The notes under the pieces were generated by a model. The model did no database searches, was not told the DNA's origin, and saw nothing but the letters and a program-made list of their open reading frames with translations. Made by a program: the position numbers and the translations under genes. Below are positions 10,918 to 20,529 of a stretch of 64,000 nt of DNA, one piece after another. The stretch is from Geotrypetes seraphini. Lineage: Eukaryota > Chordata > Amphibia > Gymnophiona > Dermophiidae. The DNA is taken from the NCBI RefSeq assembly GCF_902459505.1, contig NC_047094.1, positions 24,971,241-25,035,240 of the forward strand, given 5' to 3'. Each line of letters begins with the position of its first letter. The first letter of the stretch is position 1.

Positions 10918-11215
10918 AGACCTAGATTCACTAAACTTACCGATCTGGATCATAGTTGGGCGATTTGTGGCCAAGTATTGCCGAGTGACCGATTCACTTG
11001 CAAATGATCTGATCGGACGCACGCCCTGTAGCGATCCCACAGATCGCTGTAAGAACGATCGAAACGCATGCGCAGAATATCCTTGTTGGTTATTGCTGCA
11101 ATTGACGCATGCGCTCTCTTCAGCCTTTACTACGTAGTTAGTAGGCGGGGTTTATTCACGCACGCCATTAGCGGGCGTCGAATGTGCCACCCCGCAAAGC
11201 ATTGTTGTCATAAAA
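10918..11215. mobile_element. Palindrome-rich DNA element, unclassified
   Basis: Left end CCTAGATTCACTAAACTTAC, then repeated GATCGGAC, GATCGCTGTAAGAACGATCG and CGCATGCG motifs. It is related by its terminus to the elements at 2831 and 605. The right end is not clear. Confidence 0.4.
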
Positions 11216-11222
11216 AAAATGC

Positions 11223-11838
11223 AATATAAACGCCCAATCAAGAACAGAATGATGTGGAGCCATGAAACTTACAAGTTATTCCACACTTTTCATTTCAGTG
11301 ATATGAAATGAAATGAAAAGTGTGGAATGACTTGTAAGTTTCATGGCTCCACATCATTCTGTTCTTGGTTGGGCTGAGACCTTATCAGTGGCCCTCTTGT
11401 ATTGTGATGTCATAATGCCTCATTTCACCAATGCCTAAGAGCCAACCTCATCAGTGATGTCACAATGGCTTGTTTTCCCTATACTTTTACCCATTTACTA
11501 GATGCATTTGCCTCACTGAAACGAAAAGAGTCAAGGAAAGTGTGGAATAACGTAAGTTGGCTCCACATCATTCTCTTCTCTTTTTGGGTTGGGCTGACAA
11601 CTTTTTAGCTGTCCCTCTACTGTGATGTCATAATGCCTCATTTCACCAATGCCTAAGAGCCAACCTCATCAGTGATGTCACAATGGCTTGGTTTCCCTAT
11701 TCTTGCGCCCATATACTAGATGCATTTGTCTCATTGAAATGAAAAATGTCAAGAAAAGTTTGGAATAAGTTGTAAGTTTCATGGCTCCACATCATTCTCT
11801 TTTTGGCCGGGCTGAGAACTTTTCAGCGGCCCCTTGTA
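11223..11838. mobile_element. Mariner MITE fused with a LINE module, tandemly amplified
   Basis: A central palindrome (GAATGATGTGGAGCCATGAA and its inverse, 11245-11365) leads to a mariner right end (GGGCTGAGAMCTTWTCAGYGG). Then comes a block with GTGATGTCATAATGCCTCAT. The unit of mariner end plus block repeats about every 225 bp at 11340, 11570 and 11790. The last copy ends CCCCTTGTA. Confidence 0.7.
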
Positions 11839-12039
11839 AATATCTCTATCATATCTCCCCTCTCCCACCTTCCTTCTGTGTCTATGACTGTAATGAAATC
11901 AGTTTTGTAAGTCATCCTCTCAAAGCTATTCATCCCGCTACCCTGTGGGTCAGGCAGTGGGGGCTCTGGTCTGGGGCACAGAAGATCACTAGTTCAAGTG
12001 ATCAGGGATGGGATCACCAGTTCAAGTCGATCAGGGATG

Positions 12040-12179
12040 GGAAAAGAAGCAAACAACTTCTCACTATACCCTTTAACCTTCATTGGAGTTCCTTTCTCTC
12101 TCAACTCTTGTAAACCGTGCCGAGCTCTACAATTGTGGAGAGGATGCGGTATATAAACCTAAGGTTTAGTTTAGTTTAG
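12040..12179 (+). mobile_element. LINE 3' tail (TTTAG-repeat end)
   Basis: TTGTAAACCGTGCCGAGCTC, GATGCGGTATATAAACCTAA and a GTTTAGTTTAG tail match the 3' end of the LINE at 56822-57632. Confidence 0.7.
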
Positions 12180-12361
12180 TGTCGGGTAAAGAAAGATACG
12201 TAGGTTATGTTTTATTTATTATCCCTTTTTTTTAGCAATTACGTTGGTTACATGAATTTTCCAGCGACAAATCGGACCAGGTTTATCGTTTTTTACAGCA
12301 CATGCTTAGAGGTATCATTTTTAGATTCCCATTACATTGGCACCATCTACTGGAGACCAGT

Positions 12362-12418
12362 AATACACTCCTGAAGAAGGTTTTTGCAAGCTGAAACACA
12401 GACCGTGTTGGGTCCGTG
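12362..12418 (+). ncRNA. Hammerhead-ribozyme-like motif, copy 2
   Basis: CTGAAGA at 12371, a weak stem II, GAAA, stem III CAC..GTG, TT and GGGTCC are in hammerhead order. The 5' strand of stem I (ATACACTC) no longer pairs well with GGGTCC, so this copy is decayed. Confidence 0.45.
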
Positions 12419-12429
12419 AATATAGAGTA

Positions 12430-13257
12430 AGGACTCTCCCAATTGGCCAACATATACTCATGTACTTGTTCTAATACTGTTGTTCAAAACGACTGATGGG
12501 TACACTCCCTCCCTCCCTTGTTCTTGTTTTCTGTTCTATTTATTCCCATGGCATTTCTGCTGTTCACTAACCTGGTTTTGCCTAGCTCTCTGCAACCACC
12601 TTGATCAGCACTGCAGCCGAAAACATATTAGCACAATTTGTGTCAGCAAAACCAGAAACTCGATGGTCAGAGAAATGTGTTTTACAGGTTCTAAAGTAGA
12701 GCTGGCAGAAATGGAGTCTGCTGTAAATAGTGTTATGTGATACCCAGGCATTTCGCTCGTGCTGTGGCTCTCTCTCCAGCTTCTCTCAGGACCAGGCAGC
12801 TATGCACGCTGGAGGCTTGATCTGCATTCAGTCGTCAATGCAATCAGGAATCCACTGATGATGCTTAAGGCCAATTTGTAAAATAGTCAGAAATGCTGTA
12901 GCTTCCTCAAACCACCTTATGATTTATGGCGGGAGGGGGATGGTCACTGAGCAAGTTTTCATATCATACTTTCACCAGCATTTGAAACCAGAGAAAATTT
13001 GTGTGTTTTTTTTCAGGAAGGATAAAAAGAAATGCAAGCATCTTTGGTAAGAGCAAAGCACTACAAATATTTCAGTAATAATAATTATAATAGTGATATG
13101 TTCCCAGTAGTTCTTATTTATTGGGAACTGACATTTTTTTGCATGAAAACAAATGTAATAGTTTACCTATTTAGTCTTGCCTGGTTTTATGCTTTATATG
13201 TTATTAAAATGTGATATCCCGCAATATCCAAAGGTTAACGTGGCTTACATAACTAAG
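12430..13257. other. Apparently unique sequence
   Basis: It holds short open frames only (86 and 60 codons) with no recognisable protein. I see no repeat boundary. Confidence 0.4.
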
Positions 13258-13395
13258 ACCCCTTTTTACAAAGGCGATTATTGCGGTGGGCCATGGTAAT
13301 CGCTCTGATGCTCTTAGGGATTCAATGGGTGTCAGGGCATTTGCCGTGCGGCGGCCACTACTGCACCTTTGAAAAAGGCGGGGAAGGGGGGGGGG
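13258..13395. mobile_element. Harbinger-like MITE, variant
   Basis: ACCCCTTTTTACAAAGGCGA and GCACCTTTGAAAAAGGCGGG are inverted termini around a short GC-rich palindrome. Confidence 0.5.
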
Positions 13396-13452
13396 TTCTT
13401 TCTTCGTTTCCCGTGGCAGTGTATTGTTAAATATGGAACAAATAAATATATA

Positions 13453-14289
13453 CTGTATTTTCACGCATATAACGCGCATACGTGTATAACATGCATACGC
13501 ATATAGCGCACGGGAACAAAGCATTGCTGTAAAAAAAATCTATATAGCACGCACACGCGTATACCGCGCATGCTGCTATAACCTCTTCCCGCCATCCCCG
13601 CTTACTCCCTCTTCTGGCCTGCGAACCGGCATCCTCCCCCCCCCCCCCCGCTTGCGTCACCTCCCCCTCCCCCGCAATCCTACATCCCCCCCAACACCGC
13701 AAAGACATTGCTTACCCGATTGGGCACCGGCACCAGCACCAATGCACAGGACGTGCCAGTGCCAGTGCCCGAAGATCCTCCCTCGCCTGGGCTGGGCTGG
13801 GCTGGGCTGGGCGGTGTGAGGGAGATCCTCCCTCTTCCCTGTGCTGGGCTGGTCTGGGCTTTGAGCATTTGCGCATGCTCAAGCCTTCTGGTCTCGCTCT
13901 CTCCGAGATTCTCAGATTCAGAATCTCATAGAGAGCGAGACCAGAAGGCTTTGAGCATGTGCAAATGCTCAAAGCCCAGACCAACCCAGCACAGGGAAGA
14001 GGGAGGATCTCCCTCGCACTGCCCAGCCCAGCCCAGGCGAGGGAGGATCTTCGGGCACTGGCACGTCCTGTGCATTGGTGCCGGTGCCGGTGCCCAATCA
14101 GGTAAGCGATGTCTTTGCGGTGCGGGGGGGGGGATGCGAGTGGGGGGGAGGATGCCGGTTCGCAGGGGGGATGCCGGATCGCAATGAGAAAAAAAAAATT
14201 GTATAACGTGCTCACACATATAACGCGCATGGTTATACTCGGTTTGTAAAATCGTGTATAACGCGCGCGTTATATGCGTGAAAATACGG
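13453..14289. mobile_element. 837-bp long-hairpin DNA element with TA flanks
   Basis: The ends CTGTATTTTCACGCATATAA and TTATATGCGTGAAAATACGG are inverted, each bordered by TA (13451-13452, 14290-14291). Nearly the whole element folds on itself; the centre lies at about 13915-13930 (GAGATTCTCAGATTCAGAATCTC region). Arms include (CTGGG)n and a GGCACCGGCACCAG block. Open frames of 93-172 codons on both strands are products of the palindrome. TA flanks suggest the mariner/Tc1 superfamily; no transposase is present. Confidence 0.75.
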
Positions 14290-14690
14290 TATTCTTTGAC
14301 CCAGCTCACCTAACCAACTTTCTAACCTTGAAGTGCCTTGAGAAAGAGGGAACAACAGTGATTTAAATTTGACTCCTTGTTTAGTGTTTAGTTAATCTTT
14401 ACTGCTTCTATTTTTTTTTTATTTATGTATTGATATTATCCACTCAATAAAAATTTTGGATCATGACTTGTGGACTAGAGATTGTTATGTTTGGTATATA
14501 ATTTGATTGTTTCCTGTATAGTTTATTTAATTTATGTAATCTTTTCTGTACAAGATGTTTAAAATGCTTGTTAAATTTTGTAAAATAGATAAATAATAAT
14601 TTAAAAAAAAGAAAAGATAAAGGAGGGGTGAAAGAGCAAAATAACAACTCAGGTCAAGAAAAGAATGGCATAAGTCATAAAAAAGACCTA

Positions 14691-15051
14691 GGGTTCCTTT
14701 TACTAAGGTATGCGCACTAAATCTTAGGGCTCCTTTTATCAAGGCGCGCTACGGGGGTTAGCGCGTCGGACATTTCATCACACGCTAACCTCCGTGGCAG
14801 CCTAAAATCCTAACGCCTCGTCAATGGAGGTGTTAGGTACTAGCGCGGCAGGCGGTTTAATGCGCGGTATTTCGCGTGTTAAATCGCTACCGCGCCTTTT
14901 GTAAAAGGACCCCTTAGTGCGCGCTAATCACACACTAAACACTAATGCGTGCATGTTAGTCTATGGATGCGTTAGCGTTTAGCACGTGCGTAGGTTTAGC
15001 ATGCGCTAAACATGCGCTAAAACGCTTAGCGCACTTTTGTAAAACAGGGGG
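14691..15051. mobile_element. Harbinger-like MITE (outer), interrupted by a second MITE
   Basis: GGGTTCCTTTTACTAAGG starts it and GTAAAACAGGGGG ends it, with TSD CTA on both sides (14688-14690, 15052-15054). The middle carries the younger MITE at 14727-14913. Confidence 0.75.
14727..14913. mobile_element. Harbinger-like MITE (inner, nested)
   Basis: GGGCTCCTTTTATCAAGGCG to CTTTTGTAAAAGGACCCC, with TSD TTA on both sides (14724-14726, 14914-14916). It belongs to a subfamily distinct from its host MITE. Confidence 0.85.
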
Positions 15052-15105
15052 CTAATCTAACAATAGATAAAATTAAATTTAATGAAACAAGCTTACAATT
15101 CTAAT

Positions 15106-15252
15106 CCCCCTCCTTTACAAAGCCGTGCTAGCGTTTTTATTGCCGGTCACCGCGGTAACAGCTCTGATGCTCATAGAATTCTTATGAACGTCCAAGCTGT
15201 TACCGCCGCAGCCAGCGCTAAAAATGCTAGCAAGGCATTGTAAAGGAGGGGG
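15106..15252. mobile_element. Harbinger-like MITE (GCTAGCG variant)
   Basis: CCCCCTCCTTTACAAAGCCG and ATTGTAAAGGAGGGGG are inverted; the TSD is AAT on both sides. The internal palindrome includes GCGGTAACAGCT..AGCTGTTACCGC. Confidence 0.75.
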
Positions 15253-15416
15253 AATATTAAATTAAAATTAAATTTATCGATGCCATCTCCATAACACAGA
15301 TCCTGTCTCAGATATACGGCTTTCATATTTGGGGCGAGATATTGAAGGCCAGCTGAAAAATAGGAGTCTTCAACAAAGATTTGAAGTTTGGAAAAGATAA
15401 TTTGTTTCAAATAAAC

Positions 15417-15540
15417 CCCACCTTTCACAAAGCTGTGCTAATTGCTCTCTTGTGGCAAACACTCCAACGTCCATTAATTCCCTATGGATATTGGAGTGAT
15501 CACCACAGCAGCAGCCTCTAGCGTGGCTTTGTAAAAGGGG
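15417..15540. mobile_element. Harbinger-like MITE (short variant)
   Basis: CCCCACCTTTCACAAAGC and GGCTTTGTAAAAGGGG are inverted termini around ATTGGAGTGATCACC-like sequence. The possible TSD is A-rich and uninformative. Confidence 0.6.
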
Positions 15541-15562
15541 AAATGGGGGGGAAATTGCAGTA

Positions 15563-15893
15563 CAGGCAGTCCATGGGTTAAGAACGAGTTATGTTTTTAA
15601 AGCTGTTCTTAAGTCGGATTTGTATGTAACTCAGAACTTGTAGATTTTAGGATTCTTGCTGCTTACCTCTGCTCTCAGCTGACAAAAGGGCCAACTGCCC
15701 CTACCAGTGTTCCCTCTGAGGTACAGCATGCACAACCACACACTGATCTTAATGTGACCTGAATCTGCTACAGGAGAAGTGTAGGAGTCCAGGCCATTGA
15801 AAATACTGCTCAGTGAAATCAAATGAAGCAGTGACCATGTTCTTAAGTATGAGTCCTACTTAAGTTGGCCATCTGTAACTCAGGGACTGCCTG
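15563..15893. mobile_element. Tigger/pogo-like MITE with TA TSD
   Basis: CAGGCAGTCCATGGGTTAAG and TAACTCAGGGACTGCCTG are inverted, with TA on each side (15561-15562, 15894-15895). A second right-half copy (about 15935-16075, ending GGACAGCCTGTA) follows, so the element is partly duplicated in tandem. Confidence 0.75.
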
Positions 15894-16314
15894 TACTTGA
15901 CTCACATAAGAACATAAGTGTCGCCATACTAGGACATTCCTGAATTTGCTGAAGGAGAAGCGTAGGAGTCTAGACCACTGGAAAGACTGCTCAGTGAAAT
16001 CAAATGAAGCAGCAACCGTATTCTTAACTATGAGTTGTACTTAAGTGGGCATCTGTAACTTGGGGACAGCCTGTACATTGTTCCAAAGGAATGGTGCTAT
16101 GAAGAAAAAAAAAAAAAAAAACCAGCACTATGAGTTGACTCATAATGTGCTATTTTAGAAGCGCAAGGCATGTGTCAGTGATAGAATTTCAAAAAAACGT
16201 GGGATAAACACGAGGATCTCTAATTAGAAAACAAATGGTATAAATTAAAGAACTAAGACTAGCAAATAACCTGAAATTTCTTTAAATTTCCCTGCTGCAC
16301 GGCAATTACATAGT

Positions 16315-16860
16315 AACATAGTAACATAGCAGATGACGGCAGATAAAGACCCGAATGGTCCATCCAGTCTGCCCAACCTGATTCAATTTAAATTTTTATT
16401 TTTTTTTTTAATTTTTTTTCTTCTTAGCTATTTTTTTTTAAAAAATTTTTCTTCTTAGCTATTTCTGGGCAAGAATCCAAAGCTTTACCCGGTACTGTGC
16501 TTGGGTTCCAACTGCCGAAATCTCTGTTAAGACTTACTCCAGCCCATCTACACCCTCCAAGCCACTGAAGCTCTCCCCAGCCTATCCTCCACTAAACGGC
16601 CATACACAGACACAGACCGTGCAAGTCTGCCCAGTACTGGCCTAGTTCAATATTTAATATTATTTTCTGATTCTAAATCTTCTGTGTTCATCCCACGCTT
16701 CTTTGAACTCAGTCACAGTTTTACTCTCCACCACCTCTCTCGGGAGCGCATTCCAGGCATCCACCACCCTCTCCGTAAAGTAGAATTTCCTAACATTGCC
16801 CCTGAATCTACCACCCTTGCCCCTGAATCTACCACTCTTGCCCCTGAATCTACATTTTGA
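16315..16860 (-). mobile_element. CR1-like LINE 3' end (ATGTTACT-tail group)
   Basis: On minus, GNVRKFYFTERVVDAWNALP-type sequence (16840-16690) is followed by a 3' UTR and tail reading ATGTTACTATGTTACTATGT. An internal AATCTACC-type duplication lies near 16800-16855. Other copies: 17797, 26315, 46555/47588, 62467. Confidence 0.75.
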
Positions 16861-16936
16861 AAATGTGACACAAAGAGTTCCACCAAAAGCTATAATTCAG
16901 CCTATCTCAATTTTTCCAATTATTCGTAATCTGTTG

Positions 16937-17585
16937 TAATAATAATAATAATAATAATAACTTTATTTTTGTATACCGCAGTACCAGAATAGTTCAAAGC
17001 GGTTTACATGACAAGAGACTGTACATCTACAGCGAAATTTACAAATAAGTCAATCAATCAATCAATATAACTTAGCGAGTCGGAACAGGCAAGAAGGAGA
17101 TAGAGAGGTTATAAACAAGTCAATCGGCGTGGCTTAGGAAGTCGGGTGTAGGTAGGTGGGAGGTGCAGGTAAGGAGAAGGCAGGTAGGTGGGAGGTGCAG
17201 GAAGGTGGAAGGTACAAGGCATAGTTAAAAGTAGAGTTACAAGGAGGGCGGGAGTCAGAGATATTTGTCAAAGAGATAAGTTTTGATTCACTTCCTGAAA
17301 GTTTGGTAGGAGGGAGAATTAGAGATGAGAGTGGATAGACATTTGTTCCATTTGCATGCCTGGAACGCCAGGGATCTGTCGAGGAATCTCTTGTAGATGC
17401 AGCACTTTAGGGACGGAAAGGCAAACAAGTGGGCGTTACGGGTGCGGGTGGGGCCCGGACGGACAAAGTGATCTGATAGGTAGATTGGGGACGAGCCTGT
17501 TAGGGTTTTGAAGCTGAGGCAAGCAAATTTGAAGATAATCCTCGCCTCCATAGGCAGCCAGTGCAGTTTTTTGTAGAAGGGGCTT
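16937..17585 (-). mobile_element. LINE 3' end with (TTA)n tail, nested in the L1 copy
   Basis: A (TAATAA)n run at 16937-16962 marks the tail. The minus-strand frame 17551-17288 reads FKFACLSFKTLTGSSPIYLS and continues as LINE C-terminal sequence. The 3' UTR is enriched in GGTAGGTGGGAGGTGCAGG repeats (17150-17215). Confidence 0.75.
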
Positions 17586-17796
17586 ATATGGTCAGATTTT
17601 TTTGTATGGCAATCCCTGTCATAATGAGTAGAAGCTTATTGTTATTAGAGGAAATTTGGCTCTTAGCCTTCACTGACATGCCAAACAATACGGTATCATA
17701 TGATAATGCCACCGGATTATGTAACAAATTATTTATTTGACCCCATATTGATTTCCAAAAAGCAAGTATTAATGGACAATAGAATAACAAATGAAA

Positions 17797-18068
17797 GCTT
17801 GTACGGTCTGTGTCTGTGCATGGCCGTTTGGAGGAGGATGGGCTGGGGAGGGCTTCAATGGCTGGGAGGGTGTAGATGGGCTGGAGTAAGTCTTAACAGA
17901 GATTTCGGCAGTTGGAACCCAAGCACAGTACAGGGTAAAGCTTTGGATTCTCGCCCAGAAATAGCTAAGAAGAAAAAAAAAAAAAATTTAAATTGAATCA
18001 GGTTGGGCAGACTGGATGGACCATTCGGGTCTTTATCTGCCGTCATCTACTATGTTACTATGTTACTA
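17797..18068 (+). mobile_element. LINE 3' UTR copy (ATGTTACT tail), nested in L1
   Basis: It runs from GTACGGTCTGTGTCTGTG to CTACTATGTTACTATGTTAC and is collinear with, and opposite to, 16315-16640. L1 sequence resumes immediately at ATCTAATGTCCCAGCTTCGA. Confidence 0.75.
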
Positions 18069-18117
18069 TGATCTAATGTCCCAGCTTCGAGATGACAGTG
18101 CCAACATCTATCAGACA

Positions 18118-18577
18118 ATTTCAAAACATTCAGAAAAGAAATCAAAACCCTGCTTTTCAAAAAATTCATCCAAATATCTTAACCCCTCCTCTTTTACCTC
18201 CAGAAGATTCACCTACCTTCAGATAACCTTCCCCCAAATTACCCACCTTAACACCTTTCAATTAAACAAATACCATCAATAGATTGTAACCTACCCTCTC
18301 TAACTGCATTCCATATGTATTTTTCATACAGTTCTTCACTGTCAGTTTAATTTCCATCCTATAAGTTCACATAGAATTTTTCTTTTTTCAACCATCTTTA
18401 TTTTCTCTTCTTTATTAATTTCCAGGTACTTTAATTAGATTGTGAGCCTTCGGGACAGTAAGGGAATTTTTTAAGTACCTTCTTACTTCTCATTTATAAT
18501 CTTAATGTATATTTTCTTCAAACCGCTTAGAACCTAACGGATGTAGCGGTATATAAGAAATAAATTACATTACATTA
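18118..18577 (+). mobile_element. LINE 3' end (ATTACATTACATT tail), nested in L1
   Basis: It starts with FQNIQKRNQNPAFQKI-type remnants and ends CGGTATATAAGAAATAAATTACATTACATT. L1 sequence resumes at AGAGCTATCTAACTTCTG. Confidence 0.65.
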
Positions 18578-18844
18578 GAGCTATCTAACTTCTGTAAATA
18601 AACTGGGGTCCAAAATGCTCTAAGTAATAAGAAAAACCAAGTTTGTCTCATAGATGCCGGCACTGTACATCTCATCCTCCAAGACCAAATACATGGCCAT
18701 TGAGACGCAGTAGTAATTTGCCGCTTGATCTCAATGTCCAAATGTCTCGAAGACCAGTCTTTGGTTTCTTATTTTAAAATCCAGATATTAATTTATACCA
18801 CTGATCGACCATTTCATCACTGCATAGATTGGCATTTTTTTTTT

Positions 18845-19245
18845 TTTTAATTGTTGGCTTGATAACATTTACTAATACTACTACTAACCATTTCTATAAT
18901 GCAACTAGATGTATGCAGCACTGTACACATTATGGGTTCCTTTTACGAAGATGCGCTAGCGTTTTGAGTGCACGCACCGGATTAGCGCACGCTATAGCAT
19001 GCGCTATCTGAAAAACTACCGCATGCTCATGAAGAGGCGGTAGCAGCTAGCGCGCGGGTCATTTTAGCGTGCGCTTTTCCGTGCATTAAGGCCCTTACTC
19101 GCCTTCGTAAAAGCAGCCCTATATGTATTGTATGTGCTTTCTCTGTGCCCAGTGGGCTCACATTCTAAGGCCGGCTTTCATCAACCTGCGCCTGTGGTTT
19201 TCAGCTGGCGCGGAAAATGCTCCGGCGCTCTCAGAACTCACGTTT
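18845..19245 (-). mobile_element. LINE 3' tail (GTA)n, split by a MITE
   Basis: ACTAATACTACTACTAACC and GTATGCAGCACTGTACACAT are the reverse of the (GTA)n tail at 61990-62036. The remainder (CAGTGGGCTCACATTCTAAG) lies beyond the MITE at 18934-19119. Confidence 0.6.
18934..19119. mobile_element. Harbinger-like MITE
   Basis: GGGTTCCTTTTACGAAGATG and CGCCTTCGTAAAAGCAGCCC are inverted; the TSD is TAT on both sides. Confidence 0.75.
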
Positions 19246-20385
19246 CAAGTTTTTTTATGACTTTGACATACTGCAACTCCATCTATTTAAGTCTAGCCAA
19301 GAAAAGCCGTCAAAGACTTCAGCGGATTCAGAACATTGTGGCTAAGCTAGTCTTCGCAAAAAGTAAATTCGACCATGTTTCCCAGCTTCTGTCCAAACTT
19401 CATTGGCTTCCAGTAATTTCCAGGGTTCATTTTAAATGCGCCTGACTAACTTTTTTTTTTTTTCTTCAAAGATTTATTAGGAAAATGAAAATACAAAGAA
19501 GTATACCACAATCTGGGAACAGAAACAACCAGAAACTAGCCAAAGCACAAGACAAAAGGGTCTACCGCGTGGTGTCTGCGCGGAGACAAAAGATACCCAC
19601 CAAAAACCAAATGTCAACCCACCCCAAATAACCCCCCCCCCCCGAACCCCTCTCCCACCCCTCCAAGAACTCCAGTGTCAGAAATTCAAGCCTGCCTAAC
19701 TTTTAAGATCCTACACAGCATTCTCCCTCCCCTAATTCCACTATCTTGGAATTCCTCGAGTCCTGATACCACCAGATCCACCCCAAAATTTATACTATCC
19801 TTCCCTTCCTTAAAAGGTGTCATCTATGCGGGAAAATTAGGGACATCTCTCTCCTTCAGAATCACAGAGCTTTGGAATAACCTTACCACCCTACTTCGGA
19901 ATCTGGGCTCCTTCCAACTATTTCGAAAACATCTTAAAACTTGGCTATTCTCAAAAATGTAATCCTATCTTCCCTCTTTATTCTTCCCTTACCCTTTCTA
20001 TGGTGTTCCCTCTTTATAACAAGTTCCTGTAAACCTTCTTTTTACTAAATTCCTGTAATCCTTACTATGGAGTTCCCTCTTTATACTACGCCCGTGTAAT
20101 AATAATAATAATAATATAATAATAATAACTTTATTTTGTATACAGCCATACCCAGAGAGTTCTAGGCGGTTCACTGCAGTTAATAAGATTGCAAACAAAG
20201 ATAACATTGGAATTAACAATTTTTGGAATGTACATGTCATTGAAGTTGACAGGAATTAACAATTTTTGGAGTGTACAGATCAATGAAGTTGACAGAATAT
20301 ACAATAGAGTACAGTAGGAATATACAAGGAATATACAAGGAATTATGGCGATGATGTGGTATACAAACTTAAGGTTTAGTTTAGT
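19246..20385 (+). mobile_element. L2-like LINE 3' half with two nested insertions
   Basis: Coding pieces read KKSRQRLQRIQNIVAKLVF, FDHVSQLLSKLHWLPVISR and, after the insert, ACLTFKILHSILPPLIPLSW to ELWNNLTTLLRN and LKTWLFSKM. The intact relative is at 56822-57632. A poly(T)-headed insert occupies 19450-19669, and a minus-strand LINE tail with (AATAAT)n lies at 20098-20340. The tail GGTTTAGTTTAG closes it. Confidence 0.75.
19450..19669 (-). mobile_element. Poly(A)-tailed retroinsertion inside the LINE
   Basis: The T-run at 19451-19463 with TTTATTAG (minus: CTAATAAA) marks a poly(A) tail on the minus strand. The body (CTACCGCGTGGTGTCTGCGC) is not recognisable. It is probably an L1-mobilised 3' end. 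Confidence 0.5.
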
Positions 20386-20529
20386 TACTGCTTTTCATTT
20401 CTAAAGTGGTTTACAACGTTGCATATCTTTAAAAATTAAAACAAAAAAATTGTAGGAATTTCAAACGCAAATACGTAGATAGACAAATCTCAACAACTAC
20501 AACACACACAGAAGGGAAAAGGGTAGGGT

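Larger units (their letters stand above)
16861..18800 (-). mobile_element. L1-clade LINE 3' part broken by three later insertions
   Basis: Read on minus, the segments 18800-18578, 18117-18069, 17796-17590 and 16930-16861 are collinear with the L1 end at 52065-52940. Shared text includes AAATGGCCATTGAGACGCAG, TGACATGCCAAACAATA and GATTTCCAAAAAGCAAG. The inserts are a LINE at about 16937-17585 (-), a LINE tail at 17797-18068 (+) and another at about 18118-18577 (+). The coding sense corresponds to an ORF2 C-terminus with LLFYCPLILAFWKSIWGQIN. Confidence 0.75.

Noticed and set aside
13427-14309. Several 93-172-codon frames on both strands
   Set aside because: They mirror each other because the region is a long palindrome; low-complexity Pro/Gly/Ser content and no known fold.
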